Assembly (NCBI GenBank): GCA_963724385.1
Contig: CAVRUJ010000001.1
Location: 682,001 to 746,000 of the forward strand
DNA from: DASXQK01 sp963724385
Lineage (GTDB): Bacteria; Pseudomonadota; Alphaproteobacteria; Dongiales; Dongiaceae
Reading direction: 5' to 3'
Length of the DNA stretch: 64,000 nucleotides
Shown here in pieces: positions 48,832-58,308 of the stretch. Below the pieces are notes generated by a model. It was not told the DNA's origin. It did no database searches and saw nothing but the letters and a program-made list of their open reading frames with translations. Position 1 is the stretch's first letter, and each line of letters starts with the position of its first letter. A program made the translations under genes and the position numbers.

Positions 48832-51516
48832 ATGGGCCGGTGGGTCTATCGATTCGGCGGCGGCAAGGCCGACGGCCGGGCCGAGATGAAGAACCTCCTG
48901 GGCGGGAAGGGCGCCAATCTGGCCGAGATGTCGAACCTCGGCCTGCCGGTGCCGGCGGGATTCACCATCACCACCGAGGTCTGCACCCACTTCTATGCCA
49001 ATGCCAGGAACTACCCCTCGGGCCTAGAGGTCGAAGTTGCCGAGGCGCTCGCCAATATCGAAGCGCTGGTCGGGCGCAAGTTCGGCAATGCCAGGGACCC
49101 GCTCCTGGTCTCGGTGCGCTCGGGCGCGCGGGTATCGATGCCGGGGATGATGGACACGGTCCTGAACCTCGGCCTCAACGACGAGACCGCCGCGGGCCTC
49201 GCGGAGCGCAGCGGCAATCCGCGCTTCGCCTATGACAGCTACCGGCGCTTCATCCAGATGTACGGCAACGTGGTGCTCGGCGTCGACCACCACCATTTCG
49301 AGGAGCTTCTGGAGCTGCACAAGGAGGACCGCGGGGTCAGCCTCGATACCGAGCTCGATGCCGGCGACTGGCAGCGGCTGATCGAGGCTTACAAGGCCAA
49401 GGTGCTTGAAGAGCTGGGCGAACCCTTCCCGCAGGATCCCTCGCGCCAGCTCTGGGGTGCCATCGGCGCCGTATTCGGCAGCTGGCAGACGCCGCGCGCC
49501 GTCACCTACCGCAAGATTCACAACATCCCCGAGGACTGGGGCACGGCGGTCAGCGTTCAGGCCATGGTCTTCGGCAACATGGGCGAGGACTGCGCCACGG
49601 GCGTGGCCTTCACCCGCAACCCTTCCACCGGCGCCAACGAGTTCTATGGCGAGTTCCTGGTCAACGCCCAGGGCGAGGACGTGGTGGCGGGCATCCGCAC
49701 GCCCCAGCATCTGACCGTCGCCGGGAAGAAGGTCAACCGCTCGCCGTTGCCGGCCATGGAAGAGGCGCTGCCCGAGGTTTTCGCCGAGCTGGACGCAGTG
49801 CGCCGGCGGCTGGAGTCCCATTACCGGGACATGCAGGACATCGAGTTCACGGTCGAGGGTGGCAAGCTCTACATGCTGCAGACGCGCAGCGGCAAGCGCA
49901 CGGCCCAGGCCGCCCTCAAGATCGCCGTCGACATGGTGGACCAGAAGCTGATCGACGAGCGCCAGGCGGTCGCCCGCATCGATCCCGCCTCCCTCGACCA
50001 GCTGCTCCATCCGACCCTCGATCCCAAGGCGCCGCGCAAGGTGATCGCCCGCGGCCTGCCGGCCTCGCCCGGTGCGGCTTCGGGCCGCGCCGCCTTCACC
50101 GCCGACGAGGCCGAGGACCGCGCGGCAAAGGGCGAGCGCGTCATCCTGGTGCGCAGCGAGACGAGCCCGGAAGACATCCACGGCATGCATGCGGCAGCCG
50201 GCGTGCTGACCACCCGGGGCGGCATGACCAGCCACGCCGCGGTCGTCGCCCGCGGCATGGGCCGGCCATGCGTCGCCGGCGCGGGGGATCTGCGCATCGA
50301 CGAGCATGCCCGGGTGATGAAGGTGCGCGACGCGGTGGTGCGCGACGGCGACCTGCTGACCATCGACGGCGGCACGGGCGAGGTGATGCTGGGCGAGGTG
50401 CCGACCGTCCAGCCCGAGCTTTCCGGCGATTTCGCCCGGCTGATGGGCTGGGCGGACAAATTCCGGCATCTCAAGGTGCGCACCAACGCCGAGACCCCGG
50501 CCGATGCGCGAATGGCCCGGCGCTTCGGCGCCGAGGGCATCGGGCTCTGCCGCACCGAGCATATGTTCTTCGACGGCGGTCGCATCGTCGCCATGCGCGA
50601 GATGATCGTCGCCGAGACCATCGAGGGCCGGCGCGCGGCGCTGGCCAAGCTCATGCCCATGCAGCGCGACGACTTCGTCGAGCTGTTCCGCATCATGCGC
50701 GGCCTGCCCGTCACCATCCGCCTTCTCGACCCGCCGCTGCACGAGTTCCTGCCCAACACCAGGGCCGAGATGGAGGAGGTGGCCAAGGCCGCGGGCATCG
50801 CGACCGACCTGGTCGCCCATCGCGCCGCCATGCTGAAGGAATCCAATCCGATGCTGGGCCACCGCGGCTGCCGGCTCGGCATCACCTACCCCGAGGTCTA
50901 TGAGATGCAGGCCCGGGCCATCTTCGAGGCCGCTGCCGTGGTCAAGCGGGAGACCGGCGAGACGGTGGAAGCCGAGATCATGATCCCGCTGGTCGCCATC
51001 CCGAAGGAGCTCACGATCCTGAAGGCGCTGATCGACGGCGTCGCCCGCGATGTCGCCAAGGCGCGGGGCATCGATCTGCCTTATGTCGTCGGCACGATGA
51101 TCGAACTGCCGCGCGCGGCCCTATTGGCCGACAAGATCGCCGCCGACGCCGCCTTCTTCAGTTTCGGCACCAATGATCTGACCCAGACCACCTATGGCCT
51201 CAGCCGGGACGACGCGGCGCGCTTCATCCAGGAATATGAGCGGCGCGGCATATTGCCCATCGATCCCTTCATCAGCCTCGATCCCGAGGGTGTCGGCGAG
51301 CTGGTGCGCATCGCCGCCGAGCGCGGGCGCAAGACCAGGCCGACCCTCAAGCTCGGCATCTGCGGCGAGCATGGCGGCGATCCGGCCTCGATCCGCTTCT
51401 GCGCCAAGGTCGGGCTCGACTATGTTTCCTGCTCGCCCTTCCGCGTGCCCATCGCCCGGCTGGCCGCGGCTCAAGCCGCTCTTGCCGGTCCCGACGCCTC
51501 ACATGGCACGGACTGA
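48832..51516 (+). CDS. ppdK: Pyruvate, phosphate dikinase
   Basis: This 894-residue enzyme interconverts pyruvate, ATP and phosphate with phosphoenolpyruvate, AMP and pyrophosphate. Domains in order are an ATP-grasp N-terminal part (GGKGANLAEMSNLGLPVPAG), the phospho-His domain with GGMTSHAAVVARGMG (catalytic His), and the PEP/pyruvate barrel with GRRAALAKLMPMQ, LGHRGCRLGI and GICGEHGGDP. It follows glyS directly and overlaps a MeaB-like gene by 14 nt. Confidence 0.98.
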   Translation: MGRWVYRFGGGKADGRAEMKNLLGGKGANLAEMSNLGLPVPAGFTITTEVCTHFYANARNYPSGLEVEVAEALANIEALVGRKFGNARDPLLVSVRSGARVSMPGMMDTVLNLGLNDETAAGLAERSGNPRFAYDSYRRFIQMYGNVVLGVDHHHFEELLELHKEDRGVSLDTELDAGDWQRLIEAYKAKVLEELGEPFPQDPSRQLWGAIGAVFGSWQTPRAVTYRKIHNIPEDWGTAVSVQAMVFGNMGEDCATGVAFTRNPSTGANEFYGEFLVNAQGEDVVAGIRTPQHLTVAGKKVNRSPLPAMEEALPEVFAELDAVRRRLESHYRDMQDIEFTVEGGKLYMLQTRSGKRTAQAALKIAVDMVDQKLIDERQAVARIDPASLDQLLHPTLDPKAPRKVIARGLPASPGAASGRAAFTADEAEDRAAKGERVILVRSETSPEDIHGMHAAAGVLTTRGGMTSHAAVVARGMGRPCVAGAGDLRIDEHARVMKVRDAVVRDGDLLTIDGGTGEVMLGEVPTVQPELSGDFARLMGWADKFRHLKVRTNAETPADARMARRFGAEGIGLCRTEHMFFDGGRIVAMREMIVAETIEGRRAALAKLMPMQRDDFVELFRIMRGLPVTIRLLDPPLHEFLPNTRAEMEEVAKAAGIATDLVAHRAAMLKESNPMLGHRGCRLGITYPEVYEMQARAIFEAAAVVKRETGETVEAEIMIPLVAIPKELTILKALIDGVARDVAKARGIDLPYVVGTMIELPRAALLADKIAADAAFFSFGTNDLTQTTYGLSRDDAARFIQEYERRGILPIDPFISLDPEGVGELVRIAAERGRKTRPTLKLGICGEHGGDPASIRFCAKVGLDYVSCSPFRVPIARLAAAQAALAGPDASHGTD

Positions 51517-52438
51517 GCCGGCCGAAGACGCTTCTCACCTGGCAAGGCTAGCGGCCGGCGGCAAACCGGCGGTGGCGGCGGCTTTGGCCGAGATCGAGCG
51601 TGGGCCGGAGTCGGCCGCCAGCCTCGCGCTGCTCGACGCCGCCTATTCCAAACCCATGGCCCATGTGATCGGCCTCACCGGCCCGCCGGGCGTGGGCAAA
51701 TCGACGCTCGCCGGCGCGCTGCTGAAGCTGCTGCGGGCAAGCGGACGGCGCGTCGCCGTCATCGCCGTCGATCCTTCCTCGCGCCGGTCCGGCGGCGCGC
51801 TGCTGGGCGACCGCAGCCGGATCGCGGCCGATGCCGAGGACGCGGGCATCTTCGTGCGCTCCATGGCGGCGCGGGACCGGTTGGGGGGCCTCGCCGAGGA
51901 GAGCCTCGCCGCCATGGTGCTGCTGCGTGCCCTCTATGATGTGGTGATCCTGGAGACCGTGGGCGTCGGCCAGTCGGAAACCGACGTTGCCGACTGCGCC
52001 GATACGGTCGTCTTCTGCGTCCAGCCCGGCGCCGGCGATGCCCTCCAGTTCATGAAAGCCGGCATCGTCGAGATTCCCCATGTCGTCGTCGTCACGAAAT
52101 CCGACATCGGCCCCGCCGCGGCGCGCGCCCGGGCAGACGTCGAAGGCGCGCTCGGCCTTGCCCAGGCGGGCGAGCGGCCGGTGGAGGTGCTGAGCCTATC
52201 GGCCGTGATGGGCGAGGGGATCGAGGCGCTCTGCGATGCACTCGACCGGCGGTGGACCTGGCTCAGCGGCGAAGGACGACTCCTCCGCCAGCGCCGACTG
52301 CAAGCCCGCCACTGGCTCGCCGATGCGCTCCGCCAACGCTACGGCCGGTTGGGCGCGCGCCGCGCCGGCGTGCTGACCTTGGCCGACGGCGAGTCCCCAT
52401 TCGCGAAGCTGGCGGAGGTTTCCAGGCGGTTGAGCTGA
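51503..52438 (+). CDS. MeaB/ArgK-type G3E-like GTPase, paralogue 1
   Basis: This 311-residue P-loop GTPase of the MeaB (ArgK) family has GLTGPPGVGKSTLAGAL (Walker A), VIAVDPSSRRSGGALLGDR, VVILETVGVGQSETDVADCAD and VVVTKSDIG (base specificity). MeaB proteins protect and load methylmalonyl-CoA mutase or related B12 enzymes. This copy is divergent from the one at 60269 and lies next to ppdK with no mutase gene in the window. ATG 51503 is inside the ppdK end (overlap 14 nt). Confidence 0.88.
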   Translation: MARTEPAEDASHLARLAAGGKPAVAAALAEIERGPESAASLALLDAAYSKPMAHVIGLTGPPGVGKSTLAGALLKLLRASGRRVAVIAVDPSSRRSGGALLGDRSRIAADAEDAGIFVRSMAARDRLGGLAEESLAAMVLLRALYDVVILETVGVGQSETDVADCADTVVFCVQPGAGDALQFMKAGIVEIPHVVVVTKSDIGPAAARARADVEGALGLAQAGERPVEVLSLSAVMGEGIEALCDALDRRWTWLSGEGRLLRQRRLQARHWLADALRQRYGRLGARRAGVLTLADGESPFAKLAEVSRRLS

Positions 52439-52461
52439 TTCACGGTCGCTCGTGCAGCCGC

Positions 52462-52555
52462 ACCCTCACCCCCCGCGCTGGCGCGCGGGTCCCCCTCTCC
52501 CGCGAGAGCGGGAGAGGGAAGGGGCCCATCGCGAAGCGATGGGAAGGGTGAGGGA
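52462..52555. repeat. G/C-rich multi-hairpin repeat (CCCTCACCC...GGGTGAGGG)
   Basis: Outer arms CCCTCACC and GGTGAGGG enclose three hairpins, including CTCTCCCG-CGAGAG-CGGGAGAG (52494-52517) and CCCATCGC-GAA-GCGATGGG (52525-52543). The pattern is a common dispersed repeat type in high-GC proteobacteria. It follows the meaB-like gene by 23 nt and may serve as its terminator. Confidence 0.75.
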
Positions 52556-52605
52556 GGAAGAGTGCATAGCCAAGTGCCGCAGTCTTTTGACTAATGACAT
52601 TGTCT

Positions 52606-52646
52606 CTGGGCTGACCTTGGCAGCTGTGACCAAGGTCGAAGCCCAG
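52606..52646. repeat. Long imperfect hairpin in a gene-free stretch
   Basis: CTGGGCT-g-ACCTTGG pairs with CCAAGGT-cga-AGCCCAG around a 9-nt loop. The region 52556-52822 has lower GC than its neighbours and no recognisable coding sequence, so it may hold a remnant of an element or the end of a transcript. Confidence 0.4.
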
Positions 52647-52822
52647 CGATCCCCATTGTGGGCGTCGCACTGGTTCAGTGTCTCGCGGGGGCGCGGGCAT
52701 TCACGACAATACTTGTGTTCGCCAACACGTATCTGGCTGGCTGCTTTCTCATTGCCACGTTGATATGGAGTGTCCGCTACTGGCCGTGAGCATGCGTGCT
52801 CGTGCCAGATGCCGCGGCGGCG

Positions 52823-53659
52823 TTACCCGTGCGCGAATTCCCAGTAGAGCTCGCGGGCGCGGCGGAAGATCGGGCCCGGTTGCAACTCCCGATCGTCGAT
52901 CCTGGTGAAGGGCATCACCTTGCCGAAATTGCCGGTTGAAAAGATCTCGTCGGCGTCGAGAAGGTCGCGGTAGGTGAGGCTGCGCTCATGGACCTGGATG
53001 CCGGCCGCTCGGAGGAGCTTGATCGTGCGGGCTCGGGTGATGCCGGCGAGGAAGCAGCCGTTGGCCGCCGGTGTGTGCGCCGCCCCATCCTTGCCGATCC
53101 AGAGATTGGCCGAGGAGAATTCGGCCACATGGCCGATGGGATCCAGCATCACGCCTTCGTCGAACCCGCGGGACCTGGCATCGGCATTGGCCCGACCGGC
53201 CTGGGCGTAAAGGCAGACCGCCTTGGCATCGGTAGGTGCCGTCTCGGGCGAGGGCCTGCGCCATTTGGAGAGGGTGCAGGAGGCACCCTTGGCCGGATCG
53301 GGCAGGGGCGTTTCGACCACGCTGATGGCGATCTTCGTGCTCTCCGGAAATGGCGCCATCCAGCCGTCGGTCGACCACATGAAGGGGCGCAGGTAGAGCG
53401 CCGTGCCCTTGGGGAACTTGGCGATCCCCTCGCGCAAGAGCTCCTGGATCTCCTCGGCCTTCAGCGGCGATTTGAGGCCAAGGGCGGTCGCCGAGCGCAC
53501 GGCCCGCTGGCAGTGGAGATCGAGGTCGGGCGTCACGCCCTCGAAGGCGCGCGCGCCGTCGAAAATGGCCGCCCCCAGCCAGGTGGCGTGGCTCCAGGCG
53601 GACATCAGCAGCGGATCACCGGAAACCCATTGTCCGTCGACGTAGTGCCAAGCATTCAT
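52823..53659 (-). CDS. Class IV aminotransferase (branched-chain aminotransferase-like)
   Basis: This 278-residue PLP enzyme of fold type IV has WLGAAIFDGARAFEG near the N-terminus, TALYLRPFMW in the middle and TDAKAVCLYAQAGRA with the PLP-binding Lys, followed by GHVAEFSSANLWIGKDG and GITRARTIKLLR. It resembles alphaproteobacterial branched-chain amino acid aminotransferases that also lie near D-amino-acid aminotransferase. The exact amino acid is not clear. ATG 53659 has no good ribosome site. Confidence 0.87.
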   Translation of the reverse strand: MNAWHYVDGQWVSGDPLLMSAWSHATWLGAAIFDGARAFEGVTPDLDLHCQRAVRSATALGLKSPLKAEEIQELLREGIAKFPKGTALYLRPFMWSTDGWMAPFPESTKIAISVVETPLPDPAKGASCTLSKWRRPSPETAPTDAKAVCLYAQAGRANADARSRGFDEGVMLDPIGHVAEFSSANLWIGKDGAAHTPAANGCFLAGITRARTIKLLRAAGIQVHERSLTYRDLLDADEIFSTGNFGKVMPFTRIDDRELQPGPIFRRARELYWEFAHG

Positions 53660-53802
53660 GGGGGAATTCCTCGCGCAAATACGTGGGTGAGTCTAACTAA
53701 CAGAGGAGAACCGGCCAACGATCGCATTGTCGCGATACATCAGAACGGCGGCCATCGTCAAACTTTGCGCAGCGATCGCCCGCCGATGCCTTGCCCGACC
53801 AG

Positions 53803-54435
53803 CTACTGGCTCACCCACAGGACCCGCGCCACCCAGCGCACCTCCGCCATGTCGAGCACGCGCGCCGGATGCCGCGGGTTGAGGGAGCCGAGCTCGAGCT
53901 TCTGCGCGGTCTGGCGGATGAGCTCCCTGGTCATCACTTCGCCCTTGCGGGTCTTCACCACCACCCGGTCGCCGCGCCGGACGTCGGCGGCGGGGGAGAC
54001 GACGATGACGTCGCCGTCGCGGAAGACCGGCGCCATGCTATCGCCGCTCACTTCCAGGGCGTAGGCGGCGGGATCGCGCAGAGCCGGGAAGTCGATGCTG
54101 TCCCAGCCCCGGCCGATGGGATAACCGGCGTCGTCGAAATAGCCTTGGCCTGCGGCTTGGGCATAGCCCAGCACCGGCAGACGCCGTGTCAGATTGCCGC
54201 CGGGCCGGCTGCCCATGAGAGCGACGAACCCGTCGAGGCTGTCGCCGGTGACGGCGAGGACCTTGGCGATGCTCTCGGTGGTCGGCCAGCGCGGCTTGCC
54301 CTCTCGCGATGCGCGTTTGCTCTTGTTGAACGAAGTGGGATCGAGGCCGGCCCGCCTGGCGAGGCCAGAGGCGCTGAGACCATGCTTCGCCGCCAGACGG
54401 TCGATCGCCCGCCAGACGTCCGCATGCTTCAGCAT
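53803..54435 (-). CDS. S24-family repressor (helix-turn-helix plus LexA-like peptidase domain)
   Basis: This 210-residue protein has an N-terminal HTH (HADVWRAIDRLAAKHGLSAS, LARRAGLDPTSFNKSKR) and a C-terminal S24 domain with ALEVSGDSMAPVFRDGDVIVV, carrying the catalytic Ser of the LexA/CI fold, and VVVKTRKGEV with the Lys. Such regulators respond to DNA damage or act as phage-like repressors; no prophage genes are near. The pyrD gene is divergent, 73 nt away. ATG 54435 is chosen; a longer upstream frame is a shadow of pyrD. Confidence 0.87.
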   Translation of the reverse strand: MLKHADVWRAIDRLAAKHGLSASGLARRAGLDPTSFNKSKRASREGKPRWPTTESIAKVLAVTGDSLDGFVALMGSRPGGNLTRRLPVLGYAQAAGQGYFDDAGYPIGRGWDSIDFPALRDPAAYALEVSGDSMAPVFRDGDVIVVSPAADVRRGDRVVVKTRKGEVMTRELIRQTAQKLELGSLNPRHPARVLDMAEVRWVARVLWVSQ

Positions 54436-54508
54436 GGCGGGATGTTCCGCCCGGCCGGACGGCTTGTCACCTGGAAAAACCACGAGCGCCTTGATAGCTT
54501 GCCGCGCC

Positions 54509-55582
54509 ATGCCAGCATTCGCCGAGGCCGTCCTCAGCCTGATCCGCCTGCTTCCACCGGAGACGGCCCATCGATTCACCATCCGCCTGCTGAAGGGTCT
54601 GCCCCGTCCCGGCGCGGCGCCGGCGGACGATTCGATCCTGGGCGTGCGGGTCTTCGGGCTCGATTTTCCCAACCCCATCGGCCTTGCTGCCGGCTTCGAC
54701 AAGAACGCCGAAGTCTTCACGCGCATGGGCCGGTTCGGCTTCGGCTTCGTCGAGGTCGGCTCTGTCACGCCGCGCCCCCAGGCCGGCAATCCGCGCCCAC
54801 GGCTGTTCCGGCTGTCCGCCGACCAGGCGGTGATCAATCGCATGGGCTTCAACAGCGATGGGCAGGCCGCGGTCGCGGCCCGGCTCGCCAGGGCGGGCAG
54901 GGCGAGACGCCCGATCCTCGGGATCAACCTCGGCAAGAACAAGGAAAGCTTGGACGCGGCGGCCGACTATGCCGCCGGCGTGGCAGCGCTGGCGCCACAC
55001 GCCGACTATCTGGTGGTCAACGTCTCCTCGCCCAACACGCCGGGCCTGCGGGCGCTTCAGGATCGCGGCGCGCTGGAGAAGCTTCTTGCGGCGGTGGTGG
55101 CCGCGCGGGGTGGCGATCGCCCGCCGCTGCTGCTGAAGATCGCCCCCGACCTGGCGCTGGCCGACCGGAAGGACATCGCGGAGGTGGCGCTGGCGAGCCG
55201 CATCGACGGGCTGATCGTCTCCAACACCACGCTCGATCGGCCGCGAAGCCTCAAGAGCCGTGCGGCGAGCGAGGCGGGGGGGCTGAGCGGCCGGCCGCTC
55301 TTCGCGCCATCGACGGCGCTGCTCGCCGACATGTATCGGTTGACGGAGGGCAAGCTTCCCCTCATCGGCGTCGGCGGCATCGCCAGCGGCGCCGATGCCT
55401 ATGCCAAGATTCGCGCCGGCGCCTCCCTCGTCCAGCTCTACACGGCCCTGGTCTATCGCGGACCCAGCCTGGTCGCCCGGATCAAGGCCGATCTCGCCCT
55501 TCGCCTCAAGGCCGACGGCCTGGCCCGCCTCGCCTATGCCGTGGGCGCCGACCACCGGGAACCGCGAAAGGGCAACGCCTGA
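54509..55582 (+). CDS. pyrD: Dihydroorotate dehydrogenase (quinone), class 2
   Basis: This 357-residue membrane-associated flavoenzyme of pyrimidine synthesis has an N-terminal amphipathic helix pair, FPNPIGLAAGFDKNAE and VINRMGFNSDG, then LGINLGKNKES, the Ser-containing VVNVSSPNTPGLR (catalytic Ser of class 2) and IGVGGIASGADAYAKI. Electrons go to ubiquinone. It overlaps the HAD gene by one base (TGATG). Confidence 0.97.
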   Translation: MPAFAEAVLSLIRLLPPETAHRFTIRLLKGLPRPGAAPADDSILGVRVFGLDFPNPIGLAAGFDKNAEVFTRMGRFGFGFVEVGSVTPRPQAGNPRPRLFRLSADQAVINRMGFNSDGQAAVAARLARAGRARRPILGINLGKNKESLDAAADYAAGVAALAPHADYLVVNVSSPNTPGLRALQDRGALEKLLAAVVAARGGDRPPLLLKIAPDLALADRKDIAEVALASRIDGLIVSNTTLDRPRSLKSRAASEAGGLSGRPLFAPSTALLADMYRLTEGKLPLIGVGGIASGADAYAKIRAGASLVQLYTALVYRGPSLVARIKADLALRLKADGLARLAYAVGADHREPRKGNA

Positions 55583-56415
55583 TGAGCGTGCCGGTTCTCA
55601 CGGGCGTGGCCGAGCTCTCCGGCCGCTATGACGGTTTTCTCCTCGATCTCTGGGGCGTGCTCCACGACGGGCGCTCGCCCATGCCCGGCGCGGTGGAGGC
55701 GCTGCAGAACCTGAAGCGCGCGGGAAAGCGGATCGTCATCCTCTCCAACGCGCCCAGGCGGGTGCCGGGGGTGATCCGCCGCATCACCGAGATCGGCATC
55801 CCGCGGGGGCTCTATGACGATCTGCTCTCCTCGGGCGAGGCGGCCTGGCGCTGGCTTCGCCAGGGCAATCCCGGCGGCCGGCGTTTCTTCCCGATCATGG
55901 CGGCCCGTGACCAGAGCATGCTGGAGGGATTGCCCTTCGAGCAGACGCCGGATATCGAGGCGGCGGATTTCATCCTCAATACCGGCGTGGAGAATGCGAC
56001 CGTCCGGGTCGAGGACTTCGAGGCCACGCTCCGGGCCGGCGCCCGCCTTGCGCTGCCCATGATCTGCGCCAATCCGGATCTCGTCGTCATCAATGGCGGA
56101 AAGATGGAGATTTGCGCCGGGACCATCGCCCGGCGCTACGAGGCTTTCGGTGGCAAAGTGCACTATTTCGGCAAGCCCCATGCGCCCATCTACCGGGAAA
56201 GCCTGGCCTTGCTCGGCATCGGCGACCGGGGACGGATCCTGGCGATCGGCGATTCGCTGCGCACCGATATCGCGGGGGCCAATGCTGCCGGCATCGACGG
56301 GCTGCTGGTCTTGAGCGGCATCCACAAGGACGAGCTGGGTGCCGGCGATCTCGAGGCCGTCTGCCGGCGCGAACGGGCCCTGCCCATTGCCGCTGTCCCC
56401 GGCTTTCGCTGGTAG
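55582..56415 (+). CDS. HAD hydrolase, class IIA (NagD/TIGR01459-like)
   Basis: This 277-residue HAD phosphatase with class IIA cap has GFLLDLWGVLHDGRS (nucleophile Asp), RIVILSNAPRR and HYFGKPHAPIYRE followed by LAIGDSLRTDIAGANAAG. The TIGR01459 group is typical of alphaproteobacteria and its substrate is unknown. Start overlaps the pyrD stop, so it is co-translated with pyrD, but no pathway link is known. Confidence 0.92.
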   Translation: MSVPVLTGVAELSGRYDGFLLDLWGVLHDGRSPMPGAVEALQNLKRAGKRIVILSNAPRRVPGVIRRITEIGIPRGLYDDLLSSGEAAWRWLRQGNPGGRRFFPIMAARDQSMLEGLPFEQTPDIEAADFILNTGVENATVRVEDFEATLRAGARLALPMICANPDLVVINGGKMEICAGTIARRYEAFGGKVHYFGKPHAPIYRESLALLGIGDRGRILAIGDSLRTDIAGANAAGIDGLLVLSGIHKDELGAGDLEAVCRRERALPIAAVPGFRW

Positions 56416-56487
56416 GTCCGCATCCGCTAGCATCGCCCGGACGTACAACCTGGGTGGGAGCGCCGGGAGCCTTTCATCGGCGGGCAG

Positions 56488-58299
56488 ATGGGCAAAGCCA
56501 AGAACCATAGCTGGACCTGGCATTTCGACCAGCCGGTCGATGCCGTCTGGCCGATCATGTCGGACACTGCCCGCTTCAACGAAGCGGCCAAGCTGCCGCG
56601 CCACGAAATCGAGGAAATCCCGCAGCCCGACGGGTCGGTGACCTATATCGGTCGGGCCAAGAAGGGCCCGTTCAAGCTGGAATGGCGGGAGAAGCCGGTC
56701 AACTGGGTCTTCGGCCAGTGGTTCGAGCATTGCCGCTATTTCACCCGCGGTCCCGTTGCCTTCCTGTGCGCCCGACTGAAGATCGCGCCCGAGGGTTCCG
56801 GCTGCCGGATCGACTATGAAGCCGAGGCTGCGCCGGCCAGCTGGCTGGGAAGCCTGATCCTGGCGACCGGCTTCTTCCCGGCCATCGGCAAGAGTTTCGG
56901 CAAGCTCGCAAGGGAGGCGGCCGAGTTTGCCGCCGGCCGGCGCGACACGCCGTTCGAATACGATCCCCCCGTGGTTGGCGCCGAAGCCGAGCGGCGGGTC
57001 GAAAGACTGGTCGCCGACATCGAGGCCACGCCCCACGGCCACGGCCTGGCGAGGCGCCTGGCCGACCTGGTTTTGAAATCTCAGGAAGTCGATCTCTGGC
57101 ATATCCGGCCGCTCGCGCTCGCCCGGAACTGGAAGGTCGAATCCCTCGATGCCATCGAGGCCTGCCTGCAATCGGTGAAAGCTGGGCTCTTGGAGCTGCG
57201 CTGGGACCTGCTCTGCCCGCGCTGCCGGGTGGCCAAGGCCTGGGTCGGCAGCCTTGACCGGCTTCCGCGCGGTGCTCATTGCCCGACCTGCAACGTCGAC
57301 TACGACGCCGATTTCTCCAAGAACGTCGAGGCCGGCTTCCGCCCCGCTGCCGCCATCCGGCGCCTGGAAAGCGGCGAATACTGCCTCTTCGGCCCCATGG
57401 CCACGCCCCATATCCGGGTTCAGGTGGAAGTCGAGGCGGGAAAGACGCGGCGCCTCCCCGCCGTGCTAGTTCCCGGGCCGTATCGCTTGCGCTGCCTCGA
57501 TCCGGGCCCGGTGATGGATATCGAACATTCAGGCGGCGGTTTCCCAGCCGTGATCGTCGCCGAGGACCGGGTCGAGGCCGGCGCGGTCCAGGCCGGCGGC
57601 GAGATCCTGCTGGAAAACCGGTGCGGGCGAGACCGCGTGATCATCGTCGAGGATCGAAGCTGGACCAGGGACTGCCTCACCGCCGATCGCGTCACCTCGC
57701 TCCAGGCCTTCCGCGATCTCTTCAGCGGCGACGTGCTGCGCCCCGGCGACGAGGTCGCCATCGGCCAGGTGACCCTCATGTTTTCCGACCTCAAGGGTTC
57801 GACCGCCCTATACGAAAGGATCGGGGACGCCGCCGCCTATCATCTGGTGCGCGATCATTTCGCCTTCCTGGCGGAGCAGGTGCGCGCGCATGAGGGCGCC
57901 ATCGTCAAGACCATCGGCGATGCGGTCATGGCCGCATTCGCTGACCCCGCCGACGCGGTCAAGGCCGCACTCGCCATCCAGCGCAAGGTCGCGGCGTTCA
58001 ATGCCGAACGCCGCGGCGGGATGAGCGAGGCCGGCATCGTCATCAAGCTCGGGTTGCATAAAGGCCCCTGCATCGCCGTCACCCTCAACGAGCGCCTCGA
58101 CTACTTTGGCGGCACCGTGAATATGGCGGCACGGCTTCAGGGCCGGAGCAGCGGCGGCGACATCGTGCTGTCGGAAATGCTCATGGCCGAGCCGGAGGTG
58201 CGGGCTCTCCTCGCCGGCCAAAAACTCGTCGAGGAAAGCGCGGTCGTCAAAGGCTTCGACCGGCCGGTGCCTTACTTTCGATTGCCCGCCGCTGGATAG
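56488..58299 (+). CDS. Class III adenylate/guanylate cyclase with START-like, zinc-ribbon (DUF5939) N-terminal region
   Basis: This is a 603-residue protein. Residues 1-150 resemble a SRPBCC/START-like domain (WTWHFDQPVDAVWPIMSD). A cysteine pair set CPRCRVAK and HCPTCNVDYD (about 242-267) is a zinc-ribbon-like insertion. The C-terminal catalytic domain (about 425-603) has the metal-binding Asp in MFSDLKGST and VKTIGDAVMAAF, plus GGTVNMAARLQ with the transition-state Asn/Arg. This is the DUF5939-cyclase layout of proteobacteria. It makes cAMP or cGMP; which one is not clear. It is soluble and no partner is adjacent. Confidence 0.9.
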   Translation: MGKAKNHSWTWHFDQPVDAVWPIMSDTARFNEAAKLPRHEIEEIPQPDGSVTYIGRAKKGPFKLEWREKPVNWVFGQWFEHCRYFTRGPVAFLCARLKIAPEGSGCRIDYEAEAAPASWLGSLILATGFFPAIGKSFGKLAREAAEFAAGRRDTPFEYDPPVVGAEAERRVERLVADIEATPHGHGLARRLADLVLKSQEVDLWHIRPLALARNWKVESLDAIEACLQSVKAGLLELRWDLLCPRCRVAKAWVGSLDRLPRGAHCPTCNVDYDADFSKNVEAGFRPAAAIRRLESGEYCLFGPMATPHIRVQVEVEAGKTRRLPAVLVPGPYRLRCLDPGPVMDIEHSGGGFPAVIVAEDRVEAGAVQAGGEILLENRCGRDRVIIVEDRSWTRDCLTADRVTSLQAFRDLFSGDVLRPGDEVAIGQVTLMFSDLKGSTALYERIGDAAAYHLVRDHFAFLAEQVRAHEGAIVKTIGDAVMAAFADPADAVKAALAIQRKVAAFNAERRGGMSEAGIVIKLGLHKGPCIAVTLNERLDYFGGTVNMAARLQGRSSGGDIVLSEMLMAEPEVRALLAGQKLVEESAVVKGFDRPVPYFRLPAAG

Positions 58300-58308
58300 G
58301 GAGAACGA

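Noticed and set aside
52556..52822. Remnant transposase
   Set aside because: Short frames in this AT-richer gap show no transposase motif; only hairpins can be supported.
53803..54435. Prophage or integrated element marked by a CI-like repressor
   Set aside because: Neighbours are housekeeping genes on both sides and no integrase, phage structural gene or attachment repeat was seen.
53791..56415. 874-residue frame running from the S24 repressor region through pyrD and the HAD gene
   Set aside because: Only the last 277 residues are a protein (the HAD hydrolase from ATG 55582); the earlier part is an out-of-frame translation of pyrD and the antisense of the repressor.
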